Shown here: positions 7,164 through 14,865 of the stretch, in pieces
How the letters are laid out: every line of letters starts with the position of its first letter
Position numbering within the stretch: position 1 is the stretch's first letter
Assembly (NCBI RefSeq): GCF_020740895.1
Contig: NZ_JAILXP010000027.1
Span: forward strand, 1 to 33,090
Direction: 5' to 3'
Length of the DNA stretch: 33,090 nt
DNA from: Streptomyces sp. UNOB3_S3
Lineage (GTDB): Bacteria > Actinomycetota > Actinomycetes > Streptomycetales > Streptomycetaceae
Notes under the pieces: generated by a model
The model's input: only the letters and a program-made list of their open reading frames with translations
Database searches by the model: none
What the model was told of the DNA's origin: nothing
Made by a program: the position numbers and the translations under genes

Positions 7164-7964
7164 CTACCGGGCCGCGCCCGACAACGCCAGGAACTGCTCG
7201 TCCGGTTCGTCCTGGAGCATCACATGGTGGAGGGTGTTGACGCTCGGGGAAGGTGAGATGCCGAGGGCCTCCCCCATCCGGCTGCGCAGCCGCTGGTAGA
7301 CCTCCAGCGCGGCCGCCCTGCGGCCGGCCCCGTACAGCGCGCGCATCAGCTGCGCGTGGACGTTCTCGTGGTACGGGAACTCGGAGGCGAGCTCCGTGGC
7401 CTCCTCCACGGCCTCCTGCGACCTGCGCATCCGCAGCAGCGCCTCCACCAGCAGCTCCCGGGCGCCCAGGTGCAGTTCGCCCAGGCGCTCGGCGTACGGG
7501 GCGAGGATCCTGCCGAGGCGTACGTTGCCGAGGGGCTGCCCCTGCCAGTAGGAGAGCGCCAGCCTCAGCAGTCGTTCGGCCTCCGCCGCGTCGCCCTGGG
7601 CGACGGCCTCGCGGCCGCGCTGGACGAACAGGTCGAAGGCGGGCTTGTCCCACTCGTGGTCGTCGACCCTCAGCACATAGGTGTTCCCGTCCGTCATCAG
7701 CCGCTCCGCCGCGACCTGTTTGACCGTGGTGCCGCCGGCCTCGGCCATGGTGCGGCGGATGACTCCGACATAGGTCTGGAGGGCGGTCATGGCGGTGCGC
7801 GGCGGACTGCCGTCCCATATCTCGTCGATGAGCGTGGGCATGCTGACGCGCTGCCCGGTGCGCAGCAGCAACAGGGCGAGGGCTTGTCTCTGCTTGGGTG
7901 CGGTCGGTGTGATGTCCCGCCCGTCGATGCGTAGGGCCAGGTTTCCGAGGGTGCGAAATTCCAT
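7164..7964 (-). CDS. SARP-family transcriptional activator
   Basis: A 266-residue small SARP: an N-terminal OmpR/PhoB-type winged helix (about residues 1-95, with APKQRQALALLLL and GSPPRTAMTALQTYVGVIRR) followed by a bacterial transcriptional activation domain (FDLFVQRGREAVAQGD through LALSYWQGQPL and ERLGELHLGARELL). It has no ATPase or TPR extension. Such regulators switch on antibiotic clusters by binding direct heptamer repeats at promoters. The start MEFRTLGNL at 7964 is the conserved SARP N-terminus with a modest GGAAGA upstream; the longer open frame adds 17 unlikely residues. It is divergent from an Lrp/AsnC gene across a 450-base regulatory region, and is probably the pathway activator of region A and perhaps of B or C. 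Confidence 0.93.
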   Translation of the reverse strand: MEFRTLGNLALRIDGRDITPTAPKQRQALALLLLRTGQRVSMPTLIDEIWDGSPPRTAMTALQTYVGVIRRTMAEAGGTTVKQVAAERLMTDGNTYVLRVDDHEWDKPAFDLFVQRGREAVAQGDAAEAERLLRLALSYWQGQPLGNVRLGRILAPYAERLGELHLGARELLVEALLRMRRSQEAVEEATELASEFPYHENVHAQLMRALYGAGRRAAALEVYQRLRSRMGEALGISPSPSVNTLHHVMLQDEPDEQFLALSGAAR

Positions 7965-8414
7965 AGCGTCTTCCCGAGTGTGAGTCGTGGAACGGGCCCT
8001 GAGGGCTGGTCGCACGGTTCAGGTGCCGGGCGTCCGTTCGTGAAGCCGGGGCGCGGACGAGGAAGCGGTCCGGGCGGCTTCCCGTCTGTCGAGACAGGGC
8101 GCGGCGTACGCACATGGCAGCGCCCACGGCGGGAGGGAAGGGCGGCCGACGTCATCGGCGGCCGCGGCCACGATTCGCCTGTCCGGCGCGGAACCGGACA
8201 GCAAAAGCCCGGGCACGGTCGTCGCGCCCGGGACGGAGCTAGCGGACGCGTCACGGCCGGAACAGGCCGTCGCAGGCGCGCACGCCACTCTCATCCCCCC
8301 GTTGACAGCGTCTGTCCAGACTTGCGTCGCCGTCTGTTGCTGATTTTCCCACTGACCGGTGAGTTCAGACAACAGACCTATGCGCTTCGTTAGCTACCTT
8401 GCAATGATCTAGCC
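7965..8414. promoter_or_regulatory. Divergent control region of SARP and Lrp genes
   Basis: No gene is seen in these 450 bases. It holds several inverted repeats: CTGTC-GA-GACAG (8086-8097), CTGTCCGG-N7-CCGGACAG (8179-8201), CCCGGGC/GCCCGGG (8208-8232), GTCTG-TC-CAGAC (8310-8321) and GTCTGTTG (8332-8339) facing CAACAGAC (8370-8377). The GTCTGT cores at 8310 and 8332 are 22 bases apart, two helical turns. A TTGACA lies at 8302-8307. The last 70 bases before the Lrp gene are markedly AT-richer. These are likely operator and promoter elements; which regulator binds is not known. Confidence 0.6.
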
Positions 8415-9416
8415 ATGGTGAAAGATTCCGACATTCTCGATGAAGACGACAGACGCGTGGTCGCGGCTCTCCAGCTCAGTCCGCGGGCCGGGGTGGGCGG
8501 AATCGGGCGGATCCTGGGGGAGCACGAACGCACCGTCGCCCGGCGGGTGCACCGGCTCGTCGCACGGGGCGCCATCCAGCCGACGGCGGTCTACGACACC
8601 ATGCGGTGCGGCCTGGGCAACGCTGTTCAACTGCGTCTCGAAACGGAGGGCGGGGCGCTGGAGGACGTGGCGCGGGCGCTGGTCCGGCGGGACGATCTGC
8701 GCCGGGTCGTCGCGGTCAGCGGGCGCAGCGACGTGCTGTGGTGCGAGATGATCGTGCCGCACCGGCCGGGCCTCCACACCCTGACGGCAGAGGGGTTTCC
8801 GGGAATCCCCCTGATCAGGAAGGTCGAGGTGCACACCACCCTCAAGACCTTCGTCACCGCGGCCGAGTGGCGCGTGCCGGTGCTGACGGCGGAGGAGGAG
8901 ACGGCGCTGCGCAACTGCGCGGTGCGCCCCCTCCCCGATCCCGCGGACCGTTACGAGCTGACCGCCACGGACCGGCGGGTGGCGGAGGAGCTGATCCGGA
9001 ACGCCCGGGTCAGCCTCACCGACCTGGCGCGGGAGCTGGGGTTCTCGGTGGCGACGGCGGGCCGGCGCGTCACGTCCCTGCTCGAACGGCGCATGCTCTA
9101 TTTGCGCACGGAGGTCGAACCGGGGCTGCTGGGCAGGCCGGTGGAGGCTCAAATGTGTCTCAAAGTGCCCCCTGCGGCGCTGGAGGACGTGGGTGTCGCG
9201 CTTGCCGCCTCCCCCGAGGTCCGCTACTGCGCCGCCATCACCGGCACCCAGAACCTGATCGTGGAGGTCTGCCTGGAGCACGAGGCGGACCTCTACCGCT
9301 TCCTGAGCGAGCGGCTGGGGAGCATCCCGAACATCACCGATGTCGCCACGGAGCTCATCACCCATGCCTACAAGCGGGGTTTCGTGATCAAGCCGGCCAG
9401 AGAGACGGATCGTTGA
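8415..9416 (+). CDS. Tandem Lrp/AsnC-family regulator
   Basis: A 333-residue protein with two Lrp-like halves in one chain. The first has a winged helix at about residues 8-52 (ILDEDDRRVVAALQLS) and an alpha/beta effector domain; the second has a helix-turn-helix at about 184-230 (LTATDRRVAEELIRNARVS, then LARELGFSVATAGRRV) and a second effector domain (YCAAITGTQNLIVEV). Lrp/AsnC proteins sense amino acids or related metabolites through these domains. There is no convincing Shine-Dalgarno before ATG 8415, so the message may be nearly leaderless. Given the amine/tryptophan-type genes in the neighbourhood, an amino-acid-derived effector is plausible but unproven. Confidence 0.92.
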   Translation: MVKDSDILDEDDRRVVAALQLSPRAGVGGIGRILGEHERTVARRVHRLVARGAIQPTAVYDTMRCGLGNAVQLRLETEGGALEDVARALVRRDDLRRVVAVSGRSDVLWCEMIVPHRPGLHTLTAEGFPGIPLIRKVEVHTTLKTFVTAAEWRVPVLTAEEETALRNCAVRPLPDPADRYELTATDRRVAEELIRNARVSLTDLARELGFSVATAGRRVTSLLERRMLYLRTEVEPGLLGRPVEAQMCLKVPPAALEDVGVALAASPEVRYCAAITGTQNLIVEVCLEHEADLYRFLSERLGSIPNITDVATELITHAYKRGFVIKPARETDR

Positions 9417-9429
9417 GGCGGCGGGAACG

Positions 9430-9469
9430 CGGGAGGGCGGGCGATCCGGTGGGATCGCCCGCCCTCCCG
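9430..9469. terminator. Bidirectional terminator between Lrp and MFS genes
   Basis: Perfect 18-bp arms (9430-9447 and 9452-9469, core GGGAGGGCGGGCGATC) with loop GGTG, 13 bases after the Lrp stop and before the convergent MFS stop. It is one of the strongest hairpins in the window. Confidence 0.88.
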
Positions 9470-9493
9470 TGCCGTGCGGCCGGGGCGCGGCCG

Positions 9494-11089
9494 CTACGAG
9501 AGGGTGTCCGCGGTGACCTCGTTCTTCGGCGCGGCGAGGGCCGGGCCGTCCGCCGCGAGCCGCGGCTCGGGCTCCCGGAGCATGGCGTAGATGGCCACGG
9601 ACAGCACCGCGCAGACCGCGGCGCTCGCCCACAGGACCACGTGCCAGGCGTCGGTGAAGCCGCCGGTGACGAAGTCGAAGAAGCCCTGCCGGACGTCCTC
9701 GGGGAGCTTCGACAACGGTCCGGTGAGATCGCCCGAGTTGACGCTGTTGGCCAGCTCGCCGGGGGCGCCGCGGTAGGCGGGGAACCGGTCCAGGCCGTCC
9801 TCCAGCGAGTTCCGCATCAGGTTGACCAGGGCGGACCCGGCGGCCGCGATGACGACGGCCTCGCTGCCCAGGCGGAGGGTGTTGAGGAACCCGGCCGCCG
9901 TTCCGGTGGCCTCGGGCGGGACGACGTCCAGCACCGCTCCGTCGACCAGGCCGAAGTTGAGCCCCAGCCCCACGCCGAGCGTGATGAGGGGGCCGGCCAG
10001 GGCTCCGGCGCCGACGCCGGGCTCCAGCACCAGCGCCAGCCAGGCGACGCCGGCCGTCAGGCACACCAGGCTCGCGGCGAACACGGCCCGGTTGCTCCAG
10101 CCCCACTTCACCAGCCGGCCGGCCAGCAGCGGGGTGATCAGGATGGGCAGGGTCATCAGCAGCATCATGGTGCCGGCCGCCTGGCTGCTCGACTTGTTCG
10201 CCACCAGCAGGTAGTTCGGCAGCAGCGGCAGCAGGATCACGAACGCGAACGTGACGACCACGGGGATCAGGCACAGCGCCATGAACCTGCCGTTGCGCAG
10301 CAGCTTCAGGTCGAACATGGGGTGCGGTACGCGCCGCTCCACCAGCGCGAAGACCACCATCAGCAGCACCGAGCCCGCCAGCATGCCGATCACTCCGGCG
10401 CTTCCCCAGCCCCACTGCGGTCCCTCGACCATGCCGAGCATCAGCAGGAAGAGGCTGCCGACGAAGGTGACGGTGCCGGCCCAGTCGACCTTGGCCGCGG
10501 ACTCGTTGCGCGACTCCCGCATGAACGGGATGGCGAACAGCACCAGCACCATGAGCACGGCGTGGGCGCCGTAGAACGAGCGCCAGCCGAGCGAGTCGGC
10601 CAGCACGCCCGCCACCATGGCGCCCAGCGCGAGCCCGGCGCCCGTGGCGATGCCGACGGCGGCGAACGCCTTGGTGCGGGCCGCGCCGTCGAAGGTGGTG
10701 GCCAGGATGGAGCTGCCGCTGGTCAGCAGGGCGGCGGCGCCGACACCGGCCGCGCCGCGCACGAGGTCGAGCAGGATGATGTCGGACGCCACGGCGCTCA
10801 CCAGCGACGAGACCGTGAACACCACGGCGCCGGCCACGAACATCCGCCGCCGGCCGACCAGGTCGGCCAGGGAGCCACAGGCCAGCATGAAGCTCGCGAA
10901 GGTCAGGTTGTAGCCGTGCACCACCCACTGCAGCGCGTCCAGCGACGCGTGCGTGTCATGACCGATATGAGGGAGCGCCACCCCCGACCCGGTCACCGAG
11001 GTCGGCAGGATCAGCAGCGTCAACAGCACCGCGCACAAGGTGATCCCGGGGCTCGTCCGGCGTGTGCGTTCGGTTAACAGGGCATCCAC
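9494..11089 (-). CDS. MFS drug:H+ antiporter, DHA2 (14-TM) type
   Basis: A 531-residue, strongly hydrophobic protein with about 14 predicted membrane segments, the DHA2/EmrB-QacA arrangement. The loop motif GSLADLVGRRRMFV between TM2 and TM3 is motif A, and the antiporter motif C region (GIATGAGLALGAMVAGVLADSL, shown here in outline) is recognisable. It probably exports the cluster product or gives self-resistance. The start is GTG at 11089, ten bases after AGGAG. Codon 5 is TTA, the rare leucine codon read by the bldA tRNA in Streptomyces. It is the last gene of an SDR-SRPBCC-MFS operon, 27 bases after the SRPBCC stop. Confidence 0.93.
   Translation of the reverse strand: MDALLTERTRRTSPGITLCAVLLTLLILPTSVTGSGVALPHIGHDTHASLDALQWVVHGYNLTFASFMLACGSLADLVGRRRMFVAGAVVFTVSSLVSAVASDIILLDLVRGAAGVGAAALLTSGSSILATTFDGAARTKAFAAVGIATGAGLALGAMVAGVLADSLGWRSFYGAHAVLMVLVLFAIPFMRESRNESAAKVDWAGTVTFVGSLFLLMLGMVEGPQWGWGSAGVIGMLAGSVLLMVVFALVERRVPHPMFDLKLLRNGRFMALCLIPVVVTFAFVILLPLLPNYLLVANKSSSQAAGTMMLLMTLPILITPLLAGRLVKWGWSNRAVFAASLVCLTAGVAWLALVLEPGVGAGALAGPLITLGVGLGLNFGLVDGAVLDVVPPEATGTAAGFLNTLRLGSEAVVIAAAGSALVNLMRNSLEDGLDRFPAYRGAPGELANSVNSGDLTGPLSKLPEDVRQGFFDFVTGGFTDAWHVVLWASAAVCAVLSVAIYAMLREPEPRLAADGPALAAPKNEVTADTLS
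11075..11077 (-). other. TTA (bldA-type) codon 5 of MFS exporter
   Basis: On the coding strand the gene begins GTG GAT GCC CTG TTA ACC. TTA is nearly absent elsewhere in the window. In Streptomyces such codons make translation depend on the developmentally controlled bldA leucyl-tRNA. Confidence 0.9.
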
Positions 11090-11116
11090 TTCGCGTGCTC
11101 CTTCGTCACTCGCGCA

Positions 11117-11551
11117 TCAGCGCAGGGCTTCGGCTCGTACTTTCAGGGCGGCGTTCATGAGCAGGAAGCCCTCCTCGATGCGCCAGACCATGCCGCCGGC
11201 GAGGGGCATCGTCAGGCCGCCGAAGTCCTCCCGCTGGCGGAGCCGTACGCCGGAGGCGGTCTCCTCCAGGAGGAACTCGTGCCGGGCCCGGAAGACGGTG
11301 GCGTGCCGGATGACTCCGGACCACTGGAGGTGGCGGTTCTTCTCCACCACGGTGACCGTGGGGGTGTGGACCTCCTCCCGCGGCTTCGCGGGGCGCTGCA
11401 TCCGCAGCCACAGCTTCCGGCCCGCCTCGGCCTTGCCGCGGGCCTCCAGGATGAAGGGATTCCACTCGCCGTAGCGGTCGAAATCCACGATGACGTCCCA
11501 CACCGTTTCCAGGGGAGCGTCGATATTGACGAACGTCTCGATGGAACGCAT
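11117..11551 (-). CDS. SRPBCC (START/Bet v 1-fold) protein
   Basis: A 144-residue protein with the SRPBCC pattern: an N-terminal strand IETFVNIDAPLETVWDVIVDFDRYGEWNPF, given here only as the segments DAPLETVWDV and YGEWNPFI, central strands and a long C-terminal helix (MVWRIEEGFLLMNAALK). This fold forms a hydrophobic cavity and includes polyketide cyclases/aromatases as well as many ligand-binding proteins. AAGGA precedes the ATG, ten bases after the SDR stop. Within an SDR-SRPBCC-MFS operon next to a SARP it could be a cyclase or product carrier. The short DUF-like family does not allow a substrate call. Confidence 0.85.
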   Translation of the reverse strand: MRSIETFVNIDAPLETVWDVIVDFDRYGEWNPFILEARGKAEAGRKLWLRMQRPAKPREEVHTPTVTVVEKNRHLQWSGVIRHATVFRARHEFLLEETASGVRLRQREDFGGLTMPLAGGMVWRIEEGFLLMNAALKVRAEALR

Positions 11552-11561
11552 GTCCTGTTCC

Positions 11562-12335
11562 TTACGCGGGGATGGAGTTGACGACGCCGCCGTCGACCAG
11601 GAGGTCGACGCCGTTGACGAAGGCCGCCGCGTCGGAGGCCAGGAAGGCGACGGTCGAGGCGACCTCCTCCGGGGTGCCGACCCGCTTCTGCACCGACTGG
11701 GCGGCGCTGTCCTCGCGCGCCTCGGTGGTGGGCACGGACTCGCGGAACATGTCGGTGTCGATGTAGCCGGGGCTCACCGAGTTGACCCGGATGCGCCGGT
11801 CGGCGAGGTCGCTGGCCAGGGTCTTGGCGAGGTTGGCGACCGCGGCCTTGGTCGCCGCGTAGAGGGAGCCGATGGCGAGGCCCCGGTGGAAGGTCCAGGA
11901 GGCGTTGATGACGATGGACCCGCCGTCGCGGAGCAGCGGCAGGGAGCGCTGGATCGTGTAGAAGACGCCCTTGAAGTTGGCGTCGACGACGTAGTCGACG
12001 TCCTCCTCGGTGAAGTCCTCGATGCGCTTGAAGACCCCGACGCCCGCGTTGGCGAACACCACGTCGAGGTGGCCGAACCGCTCGCGCACCGCGTCCGTGA
12101 GCCGCGCCAGGTCGGCGGGCTTGGAGACGTCGGCGGCGACGGTCAGGAGGCGGTCTCCCCCGTCGAGGCGCTCGGCCGCGAGCTTGAGGCGGTCCTCGCT
12201 GCGCCCGGTGATGACGACCTTGGCGCCCTCGGCCAGGAACAACTCGGCGGCGGCGAACCCCATGCCGGTGGCACCGCCGGTGATCAGGGCGACCTTGCCG
12301 TCGAAGCGTGCCGCACCCGCAATGTTCAGCGTCAT
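11562..12335 (-). CDS. Short-chain dehydrogenase/reductase
   Basis: A 257-residue classical SDR. It has the cofactor motif TGGATGMG, NAGVGVF, the catalytic Ser in INASWTF and the YAATK pair (Tyr-x-x-x-Lys). The start MTLNIAG at 12335 gives the normal SDR length; the open frame continues 38 residues further but that extension has no SDR character. The Shine-Dalgarno is weak. It is divergent from an MmyB-type XRE regulator, a very common pairing in actinobacteria in which the regulator controls the dehydrogenase. It probably oxidises or reduces an alcohol/ketone, either in product tailoring or in detoxification. Confidence 0.92.
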   Translation of the reverse strand: MTLNIAGAARFDGKVALITGGATGMGFAAAELFLAEGAKVVITGRSEDRLKLAAERLDGGDRLLTVAADVSKPADLARLTDAVRERFGHLDVVFANAGVGVFKRIEDFTEEDVDYVVDANFKGVFYTIQRSLPLLRDGGSIVINASWTFHRGLAIGSLYAATKAAVANLAKTLASDLADRRIRVNSVSPGYIDTDMFRESVPTTEAREDSAAQSVQKRVGTPEEVASTVAFLASDAAAFVNGVDLLVDGGVVNSIPA

Positions 12336-12376
12336 GAAATACCCGAATCGATCGATGGGGGATGAAATGAGTTCCA

Positions 12377-12425
12377 CCCCGCGCGAGAAGCCACCTTCGG
12401 GGGTTGGGCGGCTTTCCGCGCGGGG
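12377..12425. promoter_or_regulatory. Imperfect inverted repeat between SDR and XRE genes
   Basis: Arms CCCCGCGCGAGAAGCC (12377-12392) and GGCTTTCCGCGCGGGG (12410-12425) pair at 14 of 16 positions around a 17-base loop. A second small palindrome, GTGGT-TG-ACCAC, lies at 12429-12440. Both are in the 163-base divergent intergenic region, where an operator for the XRE regulator would be expected. Either a DNA operator or an RNA stem in the SDR 5' leader is possible. Confidence 0.5.
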
Positions 12426-12498
12426 CGGGTGGTTGACCACGCCCACCATCGTCCGCGGTATTGCCCGGACATGAGTAGAGCCAACTTATGGTGGTGTC

Positions 12499-13425
12499 AT
12501 GACCACCACCCACACGACAGCAGCCCACCGAACGGAGCAGGCGCCTTTGCGGCGGGAGGAGCTGCGGGCGTTCCTGCGTTCGCGCCGTGCCAGGGTGCGG
12601 CCGGAGGACGTCGGCCTTCCGGGACGGGGACTACGGCGAACGCCCGGTCTGCGCCGCGAGGAGGTCGCCACCCTCGCCGGTATAGGAGTCTCCTGGTACA
12701 CCTGGCTCGAACAGGGACGAACGATCAATGTGTCGGACTCGGTAGTCGAGTCGATCAGTCGCGTCCTGCGCCTGGACCACGCCGAACGGGCCTATCTCTA
12801 TCAGCTGGTCGGGCTCAAACCGCCGGAGGAGAAGATCCTCGAGAACTCCCCGCTGATGCACGAGCTGGAGCGGCTGGTGGACGCCTGGTCCCCTTATCCC
12901 GCCTATGTTCTGGACCGTTGGTGGAATTTCGTCATCATCAACGAGTCGGCACAGGCGGTTTTCGGACTGCGGGGATACGGGCAGAACTGCCTGATCTCCT
13001 TCTTCACGGACGCCAAGTACCGGTCGTTCTTTGCGAACTGGGACACATTGGCGCCGCAGGTCGTGGCCGATTTCCGGGGGTCGGCCGCGGCCTATCCGGA
13101 TGACGGGCGGTTCACCGCCATCGCGGGCGAGCTCAACGCACGGAGCCCGGAGTTCGCGAAGCTGTGGGACCAGCACGATGTGCGCAAGGAGTCGAACGGC
13201 ACGAAGGCCGTGCTCCATCCGGTGCTGGGCGAGATGACCTTCGACCATCTGGTGCTCCACCCCTCCAGCCGGCACGACCTGCGGGTGACCGTCCATCTGC
13301 CCCGGGAGGGCTTCGAGGCGCGGCGCCGGCTGGAACGGCTGCTGGAGGCGCGGCCGGCGGTCACCGCGCCCCCTGGGGCCAGGGGGGCGGAGTCCGCCGC
13401 GGGGAACCCTCTCAGATGTTGGTGA
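12499..13425 (+). CDS. XRE-family regulator with MmyB-type ligand domain
   Basis: A 308-residue regulator. Residues about 45-95 form an XRE helix-turn-helix (RTPGLRREEVATLAGIGVS, then YTWLEQGR), and residues about 115-280 form the MmyB-like ligand-binding domain (AWSPYPAYVLDRWWNFVIIN; H-P-V-L-G-E-M-T near the end). MmyB, from the methylenomycin cluster, is the founding example and its relatives have been reported to bind fatty-acid-like ligands. It lacks an obvious Shine-Dalgarno. It is divergent from the SDR operon that it probably controls, and its last 14 bases overlap the convergent LysE gene. Confidence 0.92.
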   Translation: MTTTHTTAAHRTEQAPLRREELRAFLRSRRARVRPEDVGLPGRGLRRTPGLRREEVATLAGIGVSWYTWLEQGRTINVSDSVVESISRVLRLDHAERAYLYQLVGLKPPEEKILENSPLMHELERLVDAWSPYPAYVLDRWWNFVIINESAQAVFGLRGYGQNCLISFFTDAKYRSFFANWDTLAPQVVADFRGSAAAYPDDGRFTAIAGELNARSPEFAKLWDQHDVRKESNGTKAVLHPVLGEMTFDHLVLHPSSRHDLRVTVHLPREGFEARRRLERLLEARPAVTAPPGARGAESAAGNPLRCW

Positions 13426-14026
13426 ACGCCAGCTTGGCGCCCAGGGCCACGAACGCCCCCGCGAAGGTGCGCCGCATCCACGTCATGACCTTGGGCCGGG
13501 AGATGACGTGGTCGCGGACCGAGGCCGCGAGCAGCCCGTAGCCCACGAAGATGACGAAGGTCATCAGCATGAAGACCGCGCTCAGCTCGATCATGCGCGG
13601 CACCGGGTTCGCCTCGTCCGCGCTGACGAACTGCGGGAGGAAGGCCAGGAAGAAGATGGTCAGCTTGGGGTTGAGGATGTTGAGCAGGATGCCCGTCCAG
13701 ATCACCCGCCCCGGGGACGGCGGCTCGCCCGCCTGCTCCTCCACGCTCAGGGTGCCCCGGTCGCGCCAGGTGTTCCAGGCGACGTAGAGCAGATAGGCGA
13801 CGCCCAGGAACTTGAAGGTCTGGAAGGCCAGGGCGCTGGTGTGCATCAGGGCGGCCAGGCCCATGATGGTGGCCGCCATGTGGGGAACGATGCCCAGGGT
13901 GCATCCGAACGCGGCCACGATGCTCGGGCGGAAGCCGCGCGAGAGACCGGTGGCCAGCGTGTAGAGAACGCCGGTGCCGGGTGAGGCGGTCACGATTAAG
14001 GACGTGACCAGGAATTCGATGCCCAC
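13412..14026 (-). CDS. LysE/RhtB-family amino-acid exporter
   Basis: A 204-residue membrane protein with about six hydrophobic segments and the family motifs TASPGTGVLYTLATGLSRG (N-terminal) and LNPKLTIFFLAFLPQFV. LysE/RhtB proteins export amino acids and their derivatives by proton antiport. The start follows the trpC stop by 47 bases, so it is the last gene of the amine/Trp-type operon and probably exports its product or a toxic intermediate. Codon 10 is TTA, suggesting bldA dependence. It overlaps the convergent XRE gene by 14 bases. Confidence 0.9.
   Translation of the reverse strand: MGIEFLVTSLIVTASPGTGVLYTLATGLSRGFRPSIVAAFGCTLGIVPHMAATIMGLAALMHTSALAFQTFKFLGVAYLLYVAWNTWRDRGTLSVEEQAGEPPSPGRVIWTGILLNILNPKLTIFFLAFLPQFVSADEANPVPRMIELSAVFMLMTFVIFVGYGLLAASVRDHVISRPKVMTWMRRTFAGAFVALGAKLAFTNI
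13997..13999 (-). other. TTA (bldA-type) codon 10 of LysE exporter
   Basis: The coding strand reads GTC ACG TCC TTA ATC GTG. With the MFS gene this is one of only two in-frame TTA codons found on reading the window, and both lie within the first ten codons of an exporter gene. Confidence 0.9.
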
Positions 14027-14073
14027 GGGCCATACTCCTCTTGCTGCTGTCTGTGTCGAGTGACGATACGTTT

Positions 14074-14865
14074 CTACCGGGTCAGGAGCGCCCGCGTCGC
14101 CGCCTCGATGTCCGGAGTGCGCATGAGGCTCTCGCCCACCAGGAAGGCGGAGATGCCCACTTGGGCGAGGCGGGCCAGGTCGGCGGGGGTGGACAGGCCG
14201 CTCTCCCCGACGATCACCCGGTCCTTCGGCACCTTCGGCGCCAGCCGTTCGCTCGTGGCGAGCGTCGTCTCGAAGGTGTGGTGGTCGCGGTTGTTGATGC
14301 CGAGGAGGCGGGAGCGCAGGCGGGTGGCCCGCTCCAGCTCCGCCTCGTCGTGCACCTCGACCAGGACGTCCATGCCGAGGTCGAACGCGGTGTCCTCCAG
14401 GTCCTTCGCCGCCGCGTCGTCGACCGCCGCCATGATGATCAGGACGGCGTCGGCGCCCCAGGCACGGGCCTGGACGACCTGGTACGGGTCGTACAGGAAG
14501 TCCTTGCGGAGAACGGGGATGCCCGTCGCCTCCCGCGCCGCTTTCAGGTGGTCCGGGCCGCCCTGGAAGGACGGGGTGTCGGTCAGCACCGACAGACAGG
14601 CCGCGCCCCCGGCCTCGTAGGCGCGGGCGATGAGCGGCGGGTCGAAGTCGGCGCGGATGAGGCCCTTGGACGGGCTCGCCTTCTTGATCTCGGCGAGCAG
14701 GGCGTACTCGCCCCGGGCCACGCGGCGTTCGACGGCCGTCAGGAAGCCGCGCGGGGCCGGGGCGGCCGCCGCCTCGCGTTCGAGGGCCGCGAGGGGATGG
14801 TCGCGCTTCGCGGCAGCGATCTCCTCACGCTTGGCCGTCTCGATCCTGGAGAGAAAGCCGGGCAT
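14074..14865 (-). CDS. trpC: Indole-3-glycerol phosphate synthase
   Basis: A 263-residue (beta/alpha)8 enzyme that converts CdRP to indole-3-glycerol phosphate. Catalytic positions are all present: Glu and Lys in [11 protein letters not shown], Lys in VLRKDF, Glu in LVEVHDE, Asn in GINNRD and Glu-Ser in VGESGLST. The sequence follows the alphaproteobacterial style ([52 protein letters not shown]) rather than the streptomycete style that I recall for the housekeeping enzyme (VKRSSPSKG, VLTEQRRFGG). The ATG at 14865 has AAGGAG nine bases upstream, inside trpD, and overlaps trpD by 41 bases. It is probably a second, pathway-specific copy acquired by transfer. Confidence 0.95.
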   Translation of the reverse strand: MPGFLSRIETAKREEIAAAKRDHPLAALEREAAAAPAPRGFLTAVERRVARGEYALLAEIKKASPSKGLIRADFDPPLIARAYEAGGAACLSVLTDTPSFQGGPDHLKAAREATGIPVLRKDFLYDPYQVVQARAWGADAVLIIMAAVDDAAAKDLEDTAFDLGMDVLVEVHDEAELERATRLRSRLLGINNRDHHTFETTLATSERLAPKVPKDRVIVGESGLSTPADLARLAQVGISAFLVGESLMRTPDIEAATRALLTR

